This document shows positions 36,918 to 47,882 of a stretch of DNA of 64,000 bases, one piece after another (within the stretch, counting starts at the first letter, position 1; the number at the start of each line of letters is the position of its first letter). The translations under genes and the position numbers were made by a program. The notes under the pieces were generated by a model. That model was given only the letters and a program-made list of their open reading frames with translations. It did not search any database and was not told where the DNA came from. Source of the stretch: Aplectana chamaeleonis (lineage: Eukaryota; Nematoda; Chromadorea; Rhabditida; Cosmocercidae); assembly GCA_029168955.1 (NCBI GenBank), contig JAPDOI010000010.1, forward strand, positions 1,895,501 to 1,959,500. The letters run 5' to 3'.

Positions 36918-37992
36918 TAATACTTCTACAATGTTGCTAATCAACGGTTCCATTCGATTTCCGGGCATCAGAGTTCATCCCCAATAAAACGGCGGTGGCT
37001 TCGTTGCTGAGTAAATTCTCTGCGCCGTTGTCCAAGCTGCTAGATACGGTGGTGACACTGCGCTCCTCCGGAGCCTTCTTTCCCTTCTAAGAGCACTCTC
37101 AGTACCTGCAAGAAAGCAGGACCAAACTGAAACGTGAGGTCCTTTTTTGCAGTACAAGCCTCTCATTCATTTCAACTTTGGCTTTCATGAGCACGTTGAA
37201 TATTTTCCCTGTAGGGAAGGAGCCCCAGAGGATCGCAGTGTCACTAGTGAATAAAGCTGCAGATCAGATGGTGCAGTAAACACACTCCAGTAGAGAAAAT
37301 ACCGATAGTTAACGAGGATCAACTCCGAAGTATTGACATTGAAGGAAACCGCAGAACATCTGCATTTTGAGGGTATGTGTGGGCAGCCGCCGTTTTCGCA
37401 AACGTAGCTTTCCTTCCGTTTTCTTTCTATTTATGTTATGTCATCATATGTATGTGATCATGTGTTTCCATATCTCATTACTCTTTTTCACGCAAATATG
37501 AGTTCTTCGCCCAGGTCCGAAGACATTGAGCAATAGGTACTGAACTTTCGGTTGAAGGCGGTGTTCACGATAAGAACAGTTTTTGAGTTTACGCTAGAAA
37601 TCGAGGGATCCTGGGCTCACAGCATCAGCAGCAAAAACGGCTAGGAACTCGAAACAGCTCTGCTGGGCTCAATCTTGAGTGATTCGCTCGCGTCCCGCCC
37701 TCTACGTTCAAAGGCTACCGATCAAAGTAAACAGCTGAGAATTTAATTTCAAAGAACAATAGATAATTGAAACATTATGAATCGTTAAACAGACAACTTT
37801 CTCTTCTTGATAATCGGCCGCTCTCTTGAAGCTGAATTTTCAGTTGTTTGCTTCTTTCGGCAGCCGTTGAGAGGAGGAAGACTGTTTTTGTTGTATACAC
37901 TGCTTTCAAAACTTGGTCTGCGTCTGCCATTCACAGTAGCTACTCTCACACAAAGTGAGGTTTTCTGTCCAGAACACAATGCTCTAGTTGTT

Positions 37993-38166
37993 CAGGGGTG
38001 CGTTTCAAGAACATTCCCATGGCAAAAGGCTTCCATGGAAACGTAGGCTCGGCGGCGTGGGAGCAATTTTCGGTTATAATTAGCATCCATGGAAAGCAAA
38101 TTTGTTCATGGAAAGGTTGCTTGTTCTCCCACGACGTTGTGGGAACGTTCTTGGAACGCACCCCTG
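37993..38166. mobile_element. 174-bp MITE spanning the outer edge of the right arm
   Basis: CAGGGGTGCGTTTCAAGAAC on the left is the inverse of the right end GTTCTTGGAACGCACCCCTG, with one mismatch. The palindrome's right boundary (38022) falls inside it, at the first CCATGG. A further CCATGG word occurs internally. Confidence 0.7.
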
Positions 38167-39026
38167 AGGCTACTTTACTAGTCTCGCTCGAAAAGAAGCC
38201 CATTTACACGAGCTGATTGGCGCCTTCTATTTTCCGGTGGCTAATGTCTAACCCTGGCACGCTACCCGTCCTCTCCCTCAATTCGATGGATAGTCCCTAT
38301 AGCATTGTTGCGACACCCGACATTAGTTCGAGCAGCTAGAAAGGAATGGCAGGCGAGGAGCTGCCAGCTGAGTGTGATGGCTGACCGTTTTTGTATCAAG
38401 CGGCCTCGACGATTCGCCTTCTTCGATCCCGAATTATTGAAGTAATGAACGGTAAAGAGGGTCGGCTCTTGTTGCGCGAGCTACTGTCTAAGACTCAGGC
38501 GAGGAACGTGAATGATTGCTGTAACAGTTTGAAATTCTTTACCTCGCCGACTCACTATCGTTCTTTGCTCAGCTGCTAAAGATTTTCGCCCAAATCTAAA
38601 CCACTGACTCGCGCGACAAAACTCACCATTTTCTGTTCTTCGCTCGATTCCTTGGCGGCGAAGAACTCAAAATTGTGCAAGTTCGTTGTCTGCGCAACAG
38701 TTCCATGTCTCATGGCCGTTTTCGATGTAAAATCATCACTGCTGCATTTCGCTCTCAAAACGCGTATTGTGCATTACCTAGCGCACTCCGGTTTGATTTT
38801 TTTTCTATATTCAATGTGTCTGCCTTTTCTGGAGATTTCTCTGCGCTTACGTGTACTATAATATTTTTTGTTACATTAGTTGTTAGATATGAGACGTGCG
38901 ATAAATATGTATTAACAAATTGGTGTGATGTTTGAGGCGATTATAGAACGTGAGTCCATAATCGCCATTGTAATTGGCCTGTAATAGGCCAATAGACGAA
39001 CATTCGGGGAGAAAAAGATGAAAATT
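38167..39026. other. No recognisable gene
   Basis: Low-signal sequence. Short open frames lack domains, and no element ends were recognised. Confidence 0.4.
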
Positions 39027-39375
39027 AGGGCGATTTTCGCCAGTGAAGGGCGGGACGTTGATTCCGGCAAGAATCGCCCTCATTTCTCACCAGCTCGAGC
39101 AATGGAAATGGCTAAAATTCCGCCCATATGCGAAGAAATAAGGCGATTCTAGATTGAAGAAGGGCGATCTTCGCCAGCGGAGGGGCGGGGCGTTGGTTTT
39201 GGCGAGAATCGCCCTCAAATCTCACCAGCTCGGGTAACGGAAATGGCTAGAAGTTCACCAGTAAGCGAATGATTAGGGCGATTCTAGAATTTAGGAAGGC
39301 GACTTTCGCCAAAGTCGACTCTCGGCGAGTGTTTTGGCGACAATCGCCCCCAACCTTCACCAGCGGAGGCTAAAC
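39027..39375. repeat. Tandem repeat, ~134-bp unit, 2.6 copies
   Basis: Units start at about 39027, 39161 and 39296. Each opens with AGGGCGATTTTCGCCA or a variant, followed by GCGGGACGTTG, AGAATCGCCCTCA and CTCACCAGCTCG. The third copy is partial. Each unit contains self-complementary GGCGA..TCGCC words that could form hairpins. Confidence 0.75.
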
Positions 39376-39769
39376 CATCACCCATATGGTGAATTTTTAG
39401 TCCACATTTTGGCCGAATCGCCGACTTGTTCGTCGGCGATTCCCAGTTTAGTCTAAGGCTAATCGCCAACGAATGTCGGAGTAGATATGTAAGCAACAAA
39501 GGTGTCGGGTATTTACTATCATGGAGGTCACTATCCGGTCAACGAAATGGCACAGATGTTCTGGAATTTCTTAATCTAGGATGCATTTTTAGGCGATTTA
39601 GGATTCACAGGCTCGATCCCACGAAAGGCGAAAAGTTTCGCAATTCATGGAAGCGAGATAGTTTACTGTTTGAGAAGAGCATTGTTCACTGCTCTATCTC
39701 TTGCAATTTCCTTCATTAAATCGCCTTTTTAGGCCACAGACATGGTGCTATCCTGCTTGAAGCATAAGA

Positions 39770-40310
39770 TTTTTGGTGCCCTGAGGGCACATAGGTGCGG
39801 TTTCGGACATGAAAGCCCCATTTATTATATGACTGTCCGGATGTGGAAACGCAACCAAAATTTCATGGGCGCAGCTTCAAGCCGAAGAGCGATACATAGG
39901 GTAGGGTCTATGAAAAAATCGATAGCTGTGAAATATTTTCAAGTATTTATCCAATTTTTAATTAGGGAGTTTCGCGTTGCTACAACGTGCGGAAAACCTA
40001 GTCCTGGACCCAAGTAACTAATTTAGTTTTTTTAGCCTGTTCAGAACGGTCTTCGAAGACTCATTTTTAGGTGTGATACAATCGATTGTATCACACCTGA
40101 TTTCTATGCATTTAGCTATGATATAATCAATTGTATCACTCCTAAAATGGGTCTTCAAAGACCGTTTCGAACCAGCTAAAAAACCGCACCTATGTGCCCT
40201 CGGGGTATAAAAACAAGCTCCGCCCATCTTATGTAGCGCTGTTCGGCTTGAAGCTGCTCCCATGAAGTTTCGGGTGCGTTTTCCTGTACAAACAGCCATA
40301 TACAAACGTG
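39770..40310. repeat. Composite inverted repeat with an internal hairpin
   Basis: CCTGAGGGCACATAGGTGCG (39778) is inverted at 40184-40205, and a block reading NFMGAASSR on one strand (39855-39890) recurs on the other strand (40225-40270). Between them, 40030-40180 is itself a hairpin (GAACGGTCTTCGAAGACTCA against its inverse) with two internal TGATACAATCGATTGTATCA-like palindromes. Confidence 0.6.
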
Positions 40311-40671
40311 GTTTTCATGCCCGAAACCTCAATGCTTCGCAAAGCTTTCATGCTTCAAATTGTTTTTTTTTCAAAATTCTGCTTTGAAATCGAAAAAAAC
40401 GGCGACATTTTCTAGCAGACCAAGAAAAGCCCCTATTCGCAATATTATAAGAGTCAGAAACAAAAGTAGTGCCGAAGCAAACAAGAAAAAAAAGAAAAAC
40501 GTAACTAACACAGAAAATCAGCTTTGCTGTCGATTGAGAATTAAATCGGGCGTCTCTCACCTTAGTTTTAGTGTGTGACCACAACCGCACCATGTCCTTC
40601 TAGCATTGTGGTAAACTGTACCATCACGGTACGAGCACGAGAATGTCAACGGATGGGTCGATAATGTAACT

Positions 40672-40922
40672 ACCCAAAGCGCCGCTTCGCGGCGCTCTAT
40701 CCGGAAACTGCGTGGATTTTCTGCACAAATTAAACCTCTCACGGTCAGGAAAACCCCGGCCAAAGCGCCGCTTCGTGGCGCTTTGTCCGGGAACAATAAG
40801 ACGGGGAGTTTGCGGCAATCTATCCGGAAACTGTGTGGCTTTTCTGCACAAATTAAACCTCTCACGGTCAGGAAAACCCCAGCCAAAGGGCCGCTTCGCG
40901 GTGCTTTGTCCGGGAACCATAA
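40672..40922. repeat. Two-copy tandem duplication, 121-bp period
   Basis: 40699-40801 and 40820-40922 are near-identical (TATCCGGAAACTG, TTTTCTGCACAAATTAAACC, AAAACCCC). Each copy ends in a GCGCCGCTTCGYGGCGC-type hairpin, and a third such hairpin opens the array at 40676. Confidence 0.8.
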
Positions 40923-40936
40923 GCCGGTTGGCTCGA

Positions 40937-41297
40937 AAAACCTTCCAACAGAATATCAGGGTTTGGGGTGGCGTATAAAGTCCGGGAGGTGGTTATAAGT
41001 CACGTCAATGATGTTTTCGTGTCGCCAACGCACGAAGGTTGTGACCCCAGGTGATGATGAGAACTGAATCTCCTCCACGTAATGAGGGTAAAGTCGTTCG
41101 GCCGAAGAAAGGAAAATAACTCAGACTGCTCGCTGATTTTTTGGCTATTTCGATGGCAGAATGTTGAGAACCGAAAAACCTAGTCTCCCAACCTTCCCCT
41201 AAATGGTAGCACAACTGCATGAGCCTAAGTAAACTTTGAAGGTTTTAGTGAACTGAAATGTACATACGGTTCAATACTGTTTTGGAGTGGTTAGAGA
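40937..41297. repeat. Dispersed repeat S, copy A
   Basis: Shares ATCAGGGTTTGG, AAAGTCCGGGAGGTGG, GTCACGTCAATGATG and TGCATGAGCCTAA in order with 42735-48085 (interrupted) and 51785-52200. No coding function was recognised. The region from AACTGCATGAGCC to GGTTCAATACTGTTTTGG matches only the interrupted copy. Confidence 0.65.
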
Positions 41298-42734
41298 TGT
41301 GACGAAATAGTGCTATAGTGATGGAGGCCCAGGTGGTCTTACTTTGTGCTGGTATTCAAATATTGTAAGAAAGGATCGCGGAACGGACGCGGATCGCGGG
41401 ACTAGGGGGAGACGGACATGGTACTATCGCGGAACGCAAAAGCATCACGGTACTAACGCGAAACATTCTCTCAAAACAGCCCATGGCTGTAATAGTAAAT
41501 ATATATGTAGTGGTTTCATTCCGAAGTGAAGGCTCCCTTTTCATAAGTTTCATGAGCTATGAGTTTTTCAAAAATTTTACCGTTGTCAATTGTTCCGGTC
41601 ATAACTAAAATATCCTCGCATATATTGGGTAGAGGGTGATGGGCGGTCGATCAGAAAATGTGTTCGCAGTGAAAGCTATGTGCTGAAAGAGAGAAGACGT
41701 TCCCTAGAGGATTGTAAAAAAAAGCTTCACACACCTCTTAACATTCCTAGAGCAGAATGACATTTGAAAATACAACGAAGAAGTTCAGAAAGAAGAAAAA
41801 AGAGGTGTGAAAAAGGAAAAAAAGAGCCTAAGAGGTGTGAAAGTTTCTTCTGTTCTCCGATTCCTAAAGTGTTGTTTTACTGGATGGCAATGAGCCAGCA
41901 ACAAAGTGCTCTAACCCTTTCCCTTCACTGGTCGGGATTTTCCTCAATGTCAATCACAAGGTGATTCATTGTCGAGAGAATACCTGTCCTCTGTAACAAT
42001 TGCTGGCTTGAAACCAATAGAAGTAATGCAATTTAGGCCAAATAGCCGTGGTAGAATGATTAGCCATTGCAGCAAAACTCGTGAAAATTGTCAGGGAAGA
42101 AAATATTGGGTTAATGCAGAATTCTCCGGTGTTTATATCGGCGCGTTTTTCACTAATGAAAAATAGCATTTTGTTTATAATTTTTGTAATAAAGTAATCT
42201 TCTTATTGCTTCAGAAAATGCGTTTCGAAAACTGTAGTCATATTCGCCATATTATGACTGGTGGTCTGTTGGCACTCATAGCCTCATTTCTAATTAAAAT
42301 TGGAAAGATTATGTAGAACTAACAAGTACTTTCGAGTAGGTTTAAGAAGGGCCATAGGCGTAAAGAAGTAGTATCCTAGAGCAGTCGCTTTGCTATTATC
42401 GATGGCATTTGTACTCTGAGCTATTCACAGTCTACAGGCCTCTGCATAGTCGAGCGGCAAAAGTCGCGCCGCCACGATGAAAGATAGAGAGCAGCTACGC
42501 AGCTTCGTGCCAGCCGTCCATTCCCCTTCGTTGCGTCGCGACTTTCGCCGCCAGATTATGCATAGGCCATACGGCAACAGAGAAAAACGGTTGTGCGGTT
42601 CCACTAAGCATATGGAAATCGGCCAATTCTCGGCCTCAAGCCGCACCGAGCAGGAATCGGAGCCACCTGACAATTCGACTTGTCTCCAAATCTCCGGACC
42701 ACTGTTGTTGCTGTTCGGTTAAAAGTTAAAAGCC
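41298..42734. other. No recognisable gene
   Basis: Contains purine-rich 41740-41860 (AAGAAGAAAAAAGAGG) and several short open frames (41860-42170, 42425-42720) without recognisable domains. Confidence 0.4.
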
Positions 42735-43761
42735 TGTGTAATAGCAGAAACTGAAGCGTTTTCCAACAGCAGGTTGAAGATTAGCCCTTGATTGCCTCTG
42801 CGGAATCAATCAGTGAAGCTATCGTCGTTGGAGAGGGTTTTCGAAATACACAACAGTCCTCGAATGGTGCTTAAAATGTTGTTCCAACGGTTTATCAAGG
42901 TTTGGGTGGGGAATAAAGTCCAGGAGGTGGCAATTAGTCACGTCAATGATCTTGTCGTGTCACCAACGCACGGAGGTCAACACCCCCAGGCAGGGCTGGG
43001 CACGCGTCCCGGTTAACCTTAGGGGGGTGCATATTAGACGTTGCAGAGAGGGCAAAGGGGGGTGCCTAAACCGAACACCAAAAAAAAAAGAACGAAGTGC
43101 AAGTTCTGTCGAATTTCAGGAAAAAAAAAATAATGCGCACTATTCTTCTGATTTGTCATATATTCTTCCCCGCTTTTTGAGTCGAACACTTAAAGAATTC
43201 AAATTATTGATAGAGATGCAGGTTGTGTTCGCAGTAATTCATAGTTGCTGTCAAAGTTTGCTTTGATGAAGGAATACACCACTCTGTTATCTTGTAGCAA
43301 GTAAGGATTGATGTGATGTCATGTTTCTTTGGTGCAACGTTCATTGATTACGCGGGTGGCTGCCTATTCGAGGCAAGGATACTAAGACAGCGCCCAGAAA
43401 AACTATCATTCAAGTTCAAAAAAAGATTAGCGAACTGATGTATAGCCTAGGTCGCTCATTTTGAGCCAGTCAAAGCAAGGCTTATCGGGCTTATCATATC
43501 AAAATCTTCTTATCACTGTTATACTTTGCCATGACCGACCGCTACGCTGCTTACTCTGCCCGGACTCATCCGAGCAGGCTAGGATTCATTTCGACAATTT
43601 GAAAGTACAGATAGCACAGTCAGCATCACAACTAGTCAATAGATTTTTATTCATGAGAATGTGACTCATGAAGAGAGCCAACTGTAAAAATAGAAGACTT
43701 CAAGTTACTATGAGAGAAGCGAATGACCGTGTCCTCCTTATTGAGAAGTACCCTGTACATA

Positions 43762-44644
43762 AAAACCCGAGTTTTATCCACCTTGAATGCCGCAATCCCT
43801 TGAAATTCGGCTAGCCGTGCGATACGGTGTTCGTCCGCAGCTACACAACGCGCACTGGAAAAGACGCGCACGCAATATTAATAAAAAAATGTATTCTATT
43901 ACAAAACGGGGCGGAGAAAATGATTGAAACTGGAGTAAATGGAAGGAGGCAGAAATAGGATTCTTTCAATGTATCCAGTATAGAAATTTAATGTAAACAA
44001 ACTATGCTGGAGCCGAGTGAATTTTTTGGACGTGATAAGGTTCATTCAAATGAACCTAGTTGAATAAAAACACCCATAAACATGAGAACTAAGAGCATTT
44101 AGAGAAAGAGGAGGATCGGGCAAACATTTTAATAGCAATAGGTTTGATATTCAATGTGATTTAAGGACCTTAAAACTCGTCCCGGTTTTGTCCCGGTTTT
44201 GTCCCGGTTTTCGGGGTAAAACCGGGACGAGATTTAAGGTCTTTAAATCACATTAAAAACTGGTCCCATTAATGCTTAAATGTTTGACAGATTCTCCTCT
44301 TTCTCACAATGTCCTTTGCTCTCAGTTTAATGCGAGTTTTGATCAACTAGGTTCGTTTGAATGAACCTTGTCAAGGTTAAATCCTTACCCCCGCTCTAAC
44401 TTTGTTTATTTACATTGAATTTCTAAAATGGGTACATCCAGAATAGACCACTTTTACCGTCTTCCATTTTCTTCGGTTTCAATCCTTTTCTCCTCCCCGT
44501 TCTATAATAAAATACATTTTTTATTAATATTGTGTGCGCGTCCATTCCCGTGTGCGCTGTGTAGCTGCGTACAAACACCGTATCGCACGGCAAGCCGATT
44601 TTTTAAGGGATTGCGGCATTCTAGGAGGGTAAAACTCGGGTTTT
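43762..44644. repeat. Foldback with ~430-bp arms inside the hAT-like element
   Basis: AAAACCCGAGTTTTA (43762) is inverted at 44630-44644. Internal pairs such as AAGGTTCATTCAAATGAACC versus GGTTCGTTTGAATGAACCTT confirm extended imperfect arms. The hinge (44180-44235) has three tandem GTCCCGGTTTT units facing AAAACCGGGAC. Confidence 0.75.
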
Positions 44645-44970
44645 CTACTCCCTACGAATCACATGAATCCTAACATTGTTCCACAACACAAAATAGTTCT
44701 GATTTCCACATCAGAACAATCAAACACAGATTAACTAATCCTTCATAGGTTTATGAAAACATTCGACAGAGAACATTAATTATCGCAATAGTAGTAGTTC
44801 TGTTGTTGGTAATTGTTCAATTGTTTTGTATTGAAAAATGTTTTACTTTTGTCATAACTTACCGTCTTACTAACAGATTTTCCTCATGGGGCTATTTTGA
44901 AGTTCAGAAATTACACTACCCTTTTTGTTGCCATTTTCGGAATTTTCTCTATTCAGTGCTTTTTTATATT

Positions 44971-47199
44971 CTCAGACATAGGAGCGGACTTATCGCGACG
45001 CACAATAGGAACAATCGCGTGATCGACGGCGATCCAACCGGTATTTGAGGGCGATCAAACCGGCAATTGGAGCGATCAACCCGTCTTTAGAGCGCGGTCA
45101 ACACTAAAAGAGCAGGCGATCAGTACACTTTCATCATAATAGGACATACCGCGCACAAACCTTCAGGACGTAGCCGTAGGCCTGCGTGCTGTCAACCCTA
45201 CAGGGCCAAAGAAGTTTTTTCCACGGGTGGCCCTCGAAAGTAAACAGTATGGGGTTCTATGGAGCGCCCATAGCCACAAACACAAAAGATCACCGTCGCT
45301 AGGGGAGGTGCGGCTAAAAATTTATTATTGATTGTATCTTGAGCTATCTACAGCTGAATAGAGCGAGGCATGTATAGATAGCCACAATCGTCAAGGATAC
45401 AATCATTATATCATTCTCAACCGTACCACCCGTAACGACAAAGGTCGCTTGTTATTCATTGCGCACCAAAACAACAGTACAACAGAAAACAAAAATTTAA
45501 CACTAACAGAAATGGCAAAACATTCGATGACACGACAAAATTGCCATGATAAGCGATCGAATGAAAAAAGAGCATTCCGAAATAGATTATCAAATATAAA
45601 GCACAGCTCATGCGTGGTGTTGCTTATAGGATACATACAAAACTATAGGACAGATGCGAACATCTCATCTCCAAAGGTTATTAAACAAGCGGGACATGGA
45701 TGAACTCTGAATTTTTTCATGGACAACTGTGTCTCGGAAACGTGATATGTCTTCGAGCCGGGTCAATCAGGCCGTTGTGTAGGACCAAAACGGAGGTACG
45801 ATACTGTTGGTGCCCGAAATTTTAGAAATGTTTTACGACTGCATCACAAATCATTGTTGAGTATCAGAATTGTGACGATCCCCACTGGGAAATTTCATAA
45901 CAGGGTTTTTTTTCGTAAAAAACCCGTTTGAAAATCTCGTAGCATTCAGCTTCCTTTTTTCCACGTCTGTCTGACGTGGCTTGTGTAGTAACACTATAGC
46001 GAAGATAACACAACAAAATTGTAATATTATTATTATCCTGAAAATAGTAAATAGTTGATTTACTCTATACTCGAAATGCACGCTGCCCTGAGTCATAATC
46101 AGTTGCCAGTACTTGAGGTGAAATGATTTCTTGTGTTTGTTACACCACCTCAAATGATGGAAGGAAACCAGAGCATGTGAATGATTACGCATTCGGCTCC
46201 CACTCTGACATCCCACTGAAACAGAGGAAAGCGTGCTCTAATTGCAACGCCGCAATGCGACCGCGGCGCGTAGTGAGCCACAGCTCAAGGCCACGTAGTA
46301 TTCTTCGCCATAGGCAACAGCTGCGGTGGTCCCACCAGGACTGGCAACGAAGAAAATTTAGAAAGTTTAAAGGACGCAATATGCAACAGCTATGGAGGTC
46401 TCACCACGATTGGTAACAGAGAAACTTTAAAGGACACAATATGCAACTATTATGGTGTTCCCACCACGATTCGTAACGGAGTAGCTTGAAAGGGCCCAAT
46501 ACGCAACAAATGAGGTGGTCCCACCACGATCCGAAAAGAAGAAAGCTCAAAGGATTCAATATGCAACATCCACGGTGATTCCACCACGATTTATCACTGA
46601 GAAAGTTTGAATGATGCAATATGCAACATCTGTGGTGGTCCCACCACGACTCGCAACGGGGAAACTTCAAAGGAAGCAATACAGAACAGCTATGGTGGTC
46701 CCACGATTCGTCAGCGAGAAATTTATGGAAAATCAGAAAGAACAACAATGTTGTTGTTGTTCCTTTCGAGAACAAACAACAAAAACAACATCCATGAATG
46801 AATACGAGATCAACATGAACCAATAAGAAAGAACCGTGATGAAGTACAGATAGATACAAAACAATGGACTCCACCATGAAGAAGCGCGCAAATTCGAATT
46901 ACAGCTTTGCGCGTGAACTGAGACGCAAATCAGCCCAGAACACACCACACACACCACCTCACGGTTGAACGCGGTCAGTCCGATTTTTGTGCGACATCAG
47001 TCCTATTACTGCGTTTGCGCGCGATCCGACCGGATGGCGAAGCGGTTGTATCGCGAGCACCGGAATGCAATCGCTCTGACCGCGAGTTTGTTCGCGGTAA
47101 GTCCCAATTGGGCTTGCGATCGCGGTCAAAACGGTTCCTGAGCGCGGTAAGTACTATTCGGCAACTTCTGTGCGCGATAAGTCCGCCCTTATGTCTGAG
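44971..47199. mobile_element. 2.2-kb TIR element nested in the hAT-like element
   Basis: CTCAGACATAGGAGCGGACT followed by TATCGCG is the inverse of CGCGATAAGTCCGCCC followed by TTATGTCTGAG at the right end. Subterminal arrays follow on both sides: GCGATCAAACCGG-like units at 45020-45110, and GCGGTAAGTCC/GACCGCGAG units at 46970-47180. No target duplication was identified and no transposase seen. The GCGGTCAA-rich subterminal style resembles the element at 1271-4136. Confidence 0.65.
46314..46725. repeat. 60-bp minisatellite, ~7 copies
   Basis: Units begin at 46314 (first spacing 69 bp), then 46383, 46443, 46503, 46563, 46623 and 46683. Each reads roughly GCAACA.CTATGGTGGTCCCA followed by CCACGAT.CG. 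The spacing is exactly 60 bp, so reading frames stay open across it. The minus frame 46877-46401 shows a 20-residue repeat containing SWWDH and CC. A coding role is not supported by any splice or start context. Confidence 0.85.
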
Positions 47200-47397
47200 T
47201 TCTTGTTTATCAAAATCAGGAAGTCAAGATCATAGCTGTCCAACTACTCGGAAAACAGCCGATTTCGATTTCCCATAAGGGGGTGCCTAAAAATTACCGA
47301 GCTAAGGGGGGGGGGTGCATATTCAGAATCGTCATGCCGGGACGTGTGCCCAGCCCTGCCCCCAGGTGGTGCCGAGAGCTGGGTCTCATCCACTTAA

Positions 47398-47882
47398 AGG
47401 CAGCAGACACGCTCAAAAATGATATCAATTTTATGGATTAAACTGAAGGTCTGAAGCTGTTAGTATTCAGAAATAACGAAAAAGACGGAAACAAATCGAC
47501 GGAAATTAAGATATAACGGTGCGTTCTATATTGGCCCAGAAATGGACGAGTTGTACGGCACTGGCTTAAATAGCGGAGCTAGCAACAAATTTCTTGGGAT
47601 AACGACGCTAATGTACTCGTACAGCCCTTTCTGGAACGCTTACGCCGTTAGACGCCTATAAAGTAATCTAAAGTGGCCACAATCGAGCATTGAATACCTG
47701 TATGGAGGGGCGGAGCCCGTATCGATGGGTGGAGCAAGGATGATTTCGTGACTGCCTACGGCTCAAATACGGTCATTTGGACTCGTTTTTAACGCTTGCA
47801 ACTTCGTGAGGGCTCTTCTAGGGCCTGCAGGACCCCACTAATGTAGTTATCTCAACAGCTTTTTCGAGCGTGTCTGCTGCCT
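47398..47882. mobile_element. TTAA-flanked MITE, AGGCAGCAGACACGCTC family
   Basis: TTAA at 47394-47397 and 47883-47886 enclose AGGCAGCAGACACGCTC and its inverted partner GAGCGTGTCTGCTGCCT. Repeat S copy C has a single TTAA in the same context (52077-52084, CACTTAAT), an empty paralogous site. Confidence 0.85.

Larger units (their letters stand above)
23403..38022. repeat. Right arm of the ~30-kb palindrome
   Basis: Reverse complement of 8470-23084 apart from substitutions, small indels and two TTAA insertions that differ between arms. The outermost matching bases are CCATGG at 38017-38022. Beyond this the right side continues into the rest of a MITE while the left side does not. Confidence 0.95.
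42991..47358. mobile_element. 4.37-kb hAT-like element, 8-bp target duplication
   Basis: The ends are CAGGGCTGGGCACGCGTCCC and its inverted partner (one mismatch over 22 bp), flanked by the perfect 8-bp duplication CCCCCAGG (42983-42990 and 47359-47366). CAGGG(N)TGGGCA ends plus an 8-bp duplication are diagnostic of the hAT superfamily. The paralogue at 52041 has a single CCCCCAGG in the same context. No hAT transposase (DDE or BED region) was recognised, so it is probably non-autonomous. Odd feature: GGGGGGTGCATATT and GGGGGTGCCTAAA occur near both ends in the same, not inverted, orientation. Confidence 0.85.

Noticed and set aside
8470..38022. Palindrome as a missed-adapter sequencing artefact
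   Set aside because: An artefact of that type would give near-identical arms. These arms differ by 1-3% and by two precise TTAA insertions with empty sites. A haplotype misjoin is not excluded.
46314..46725. Regularly spaced repeat resembling a CRISPR array
   Set aside because: The whole 60-bp unit is repeated with no unique spacers, and the setting is eukaryotic. It is a minisatellite.
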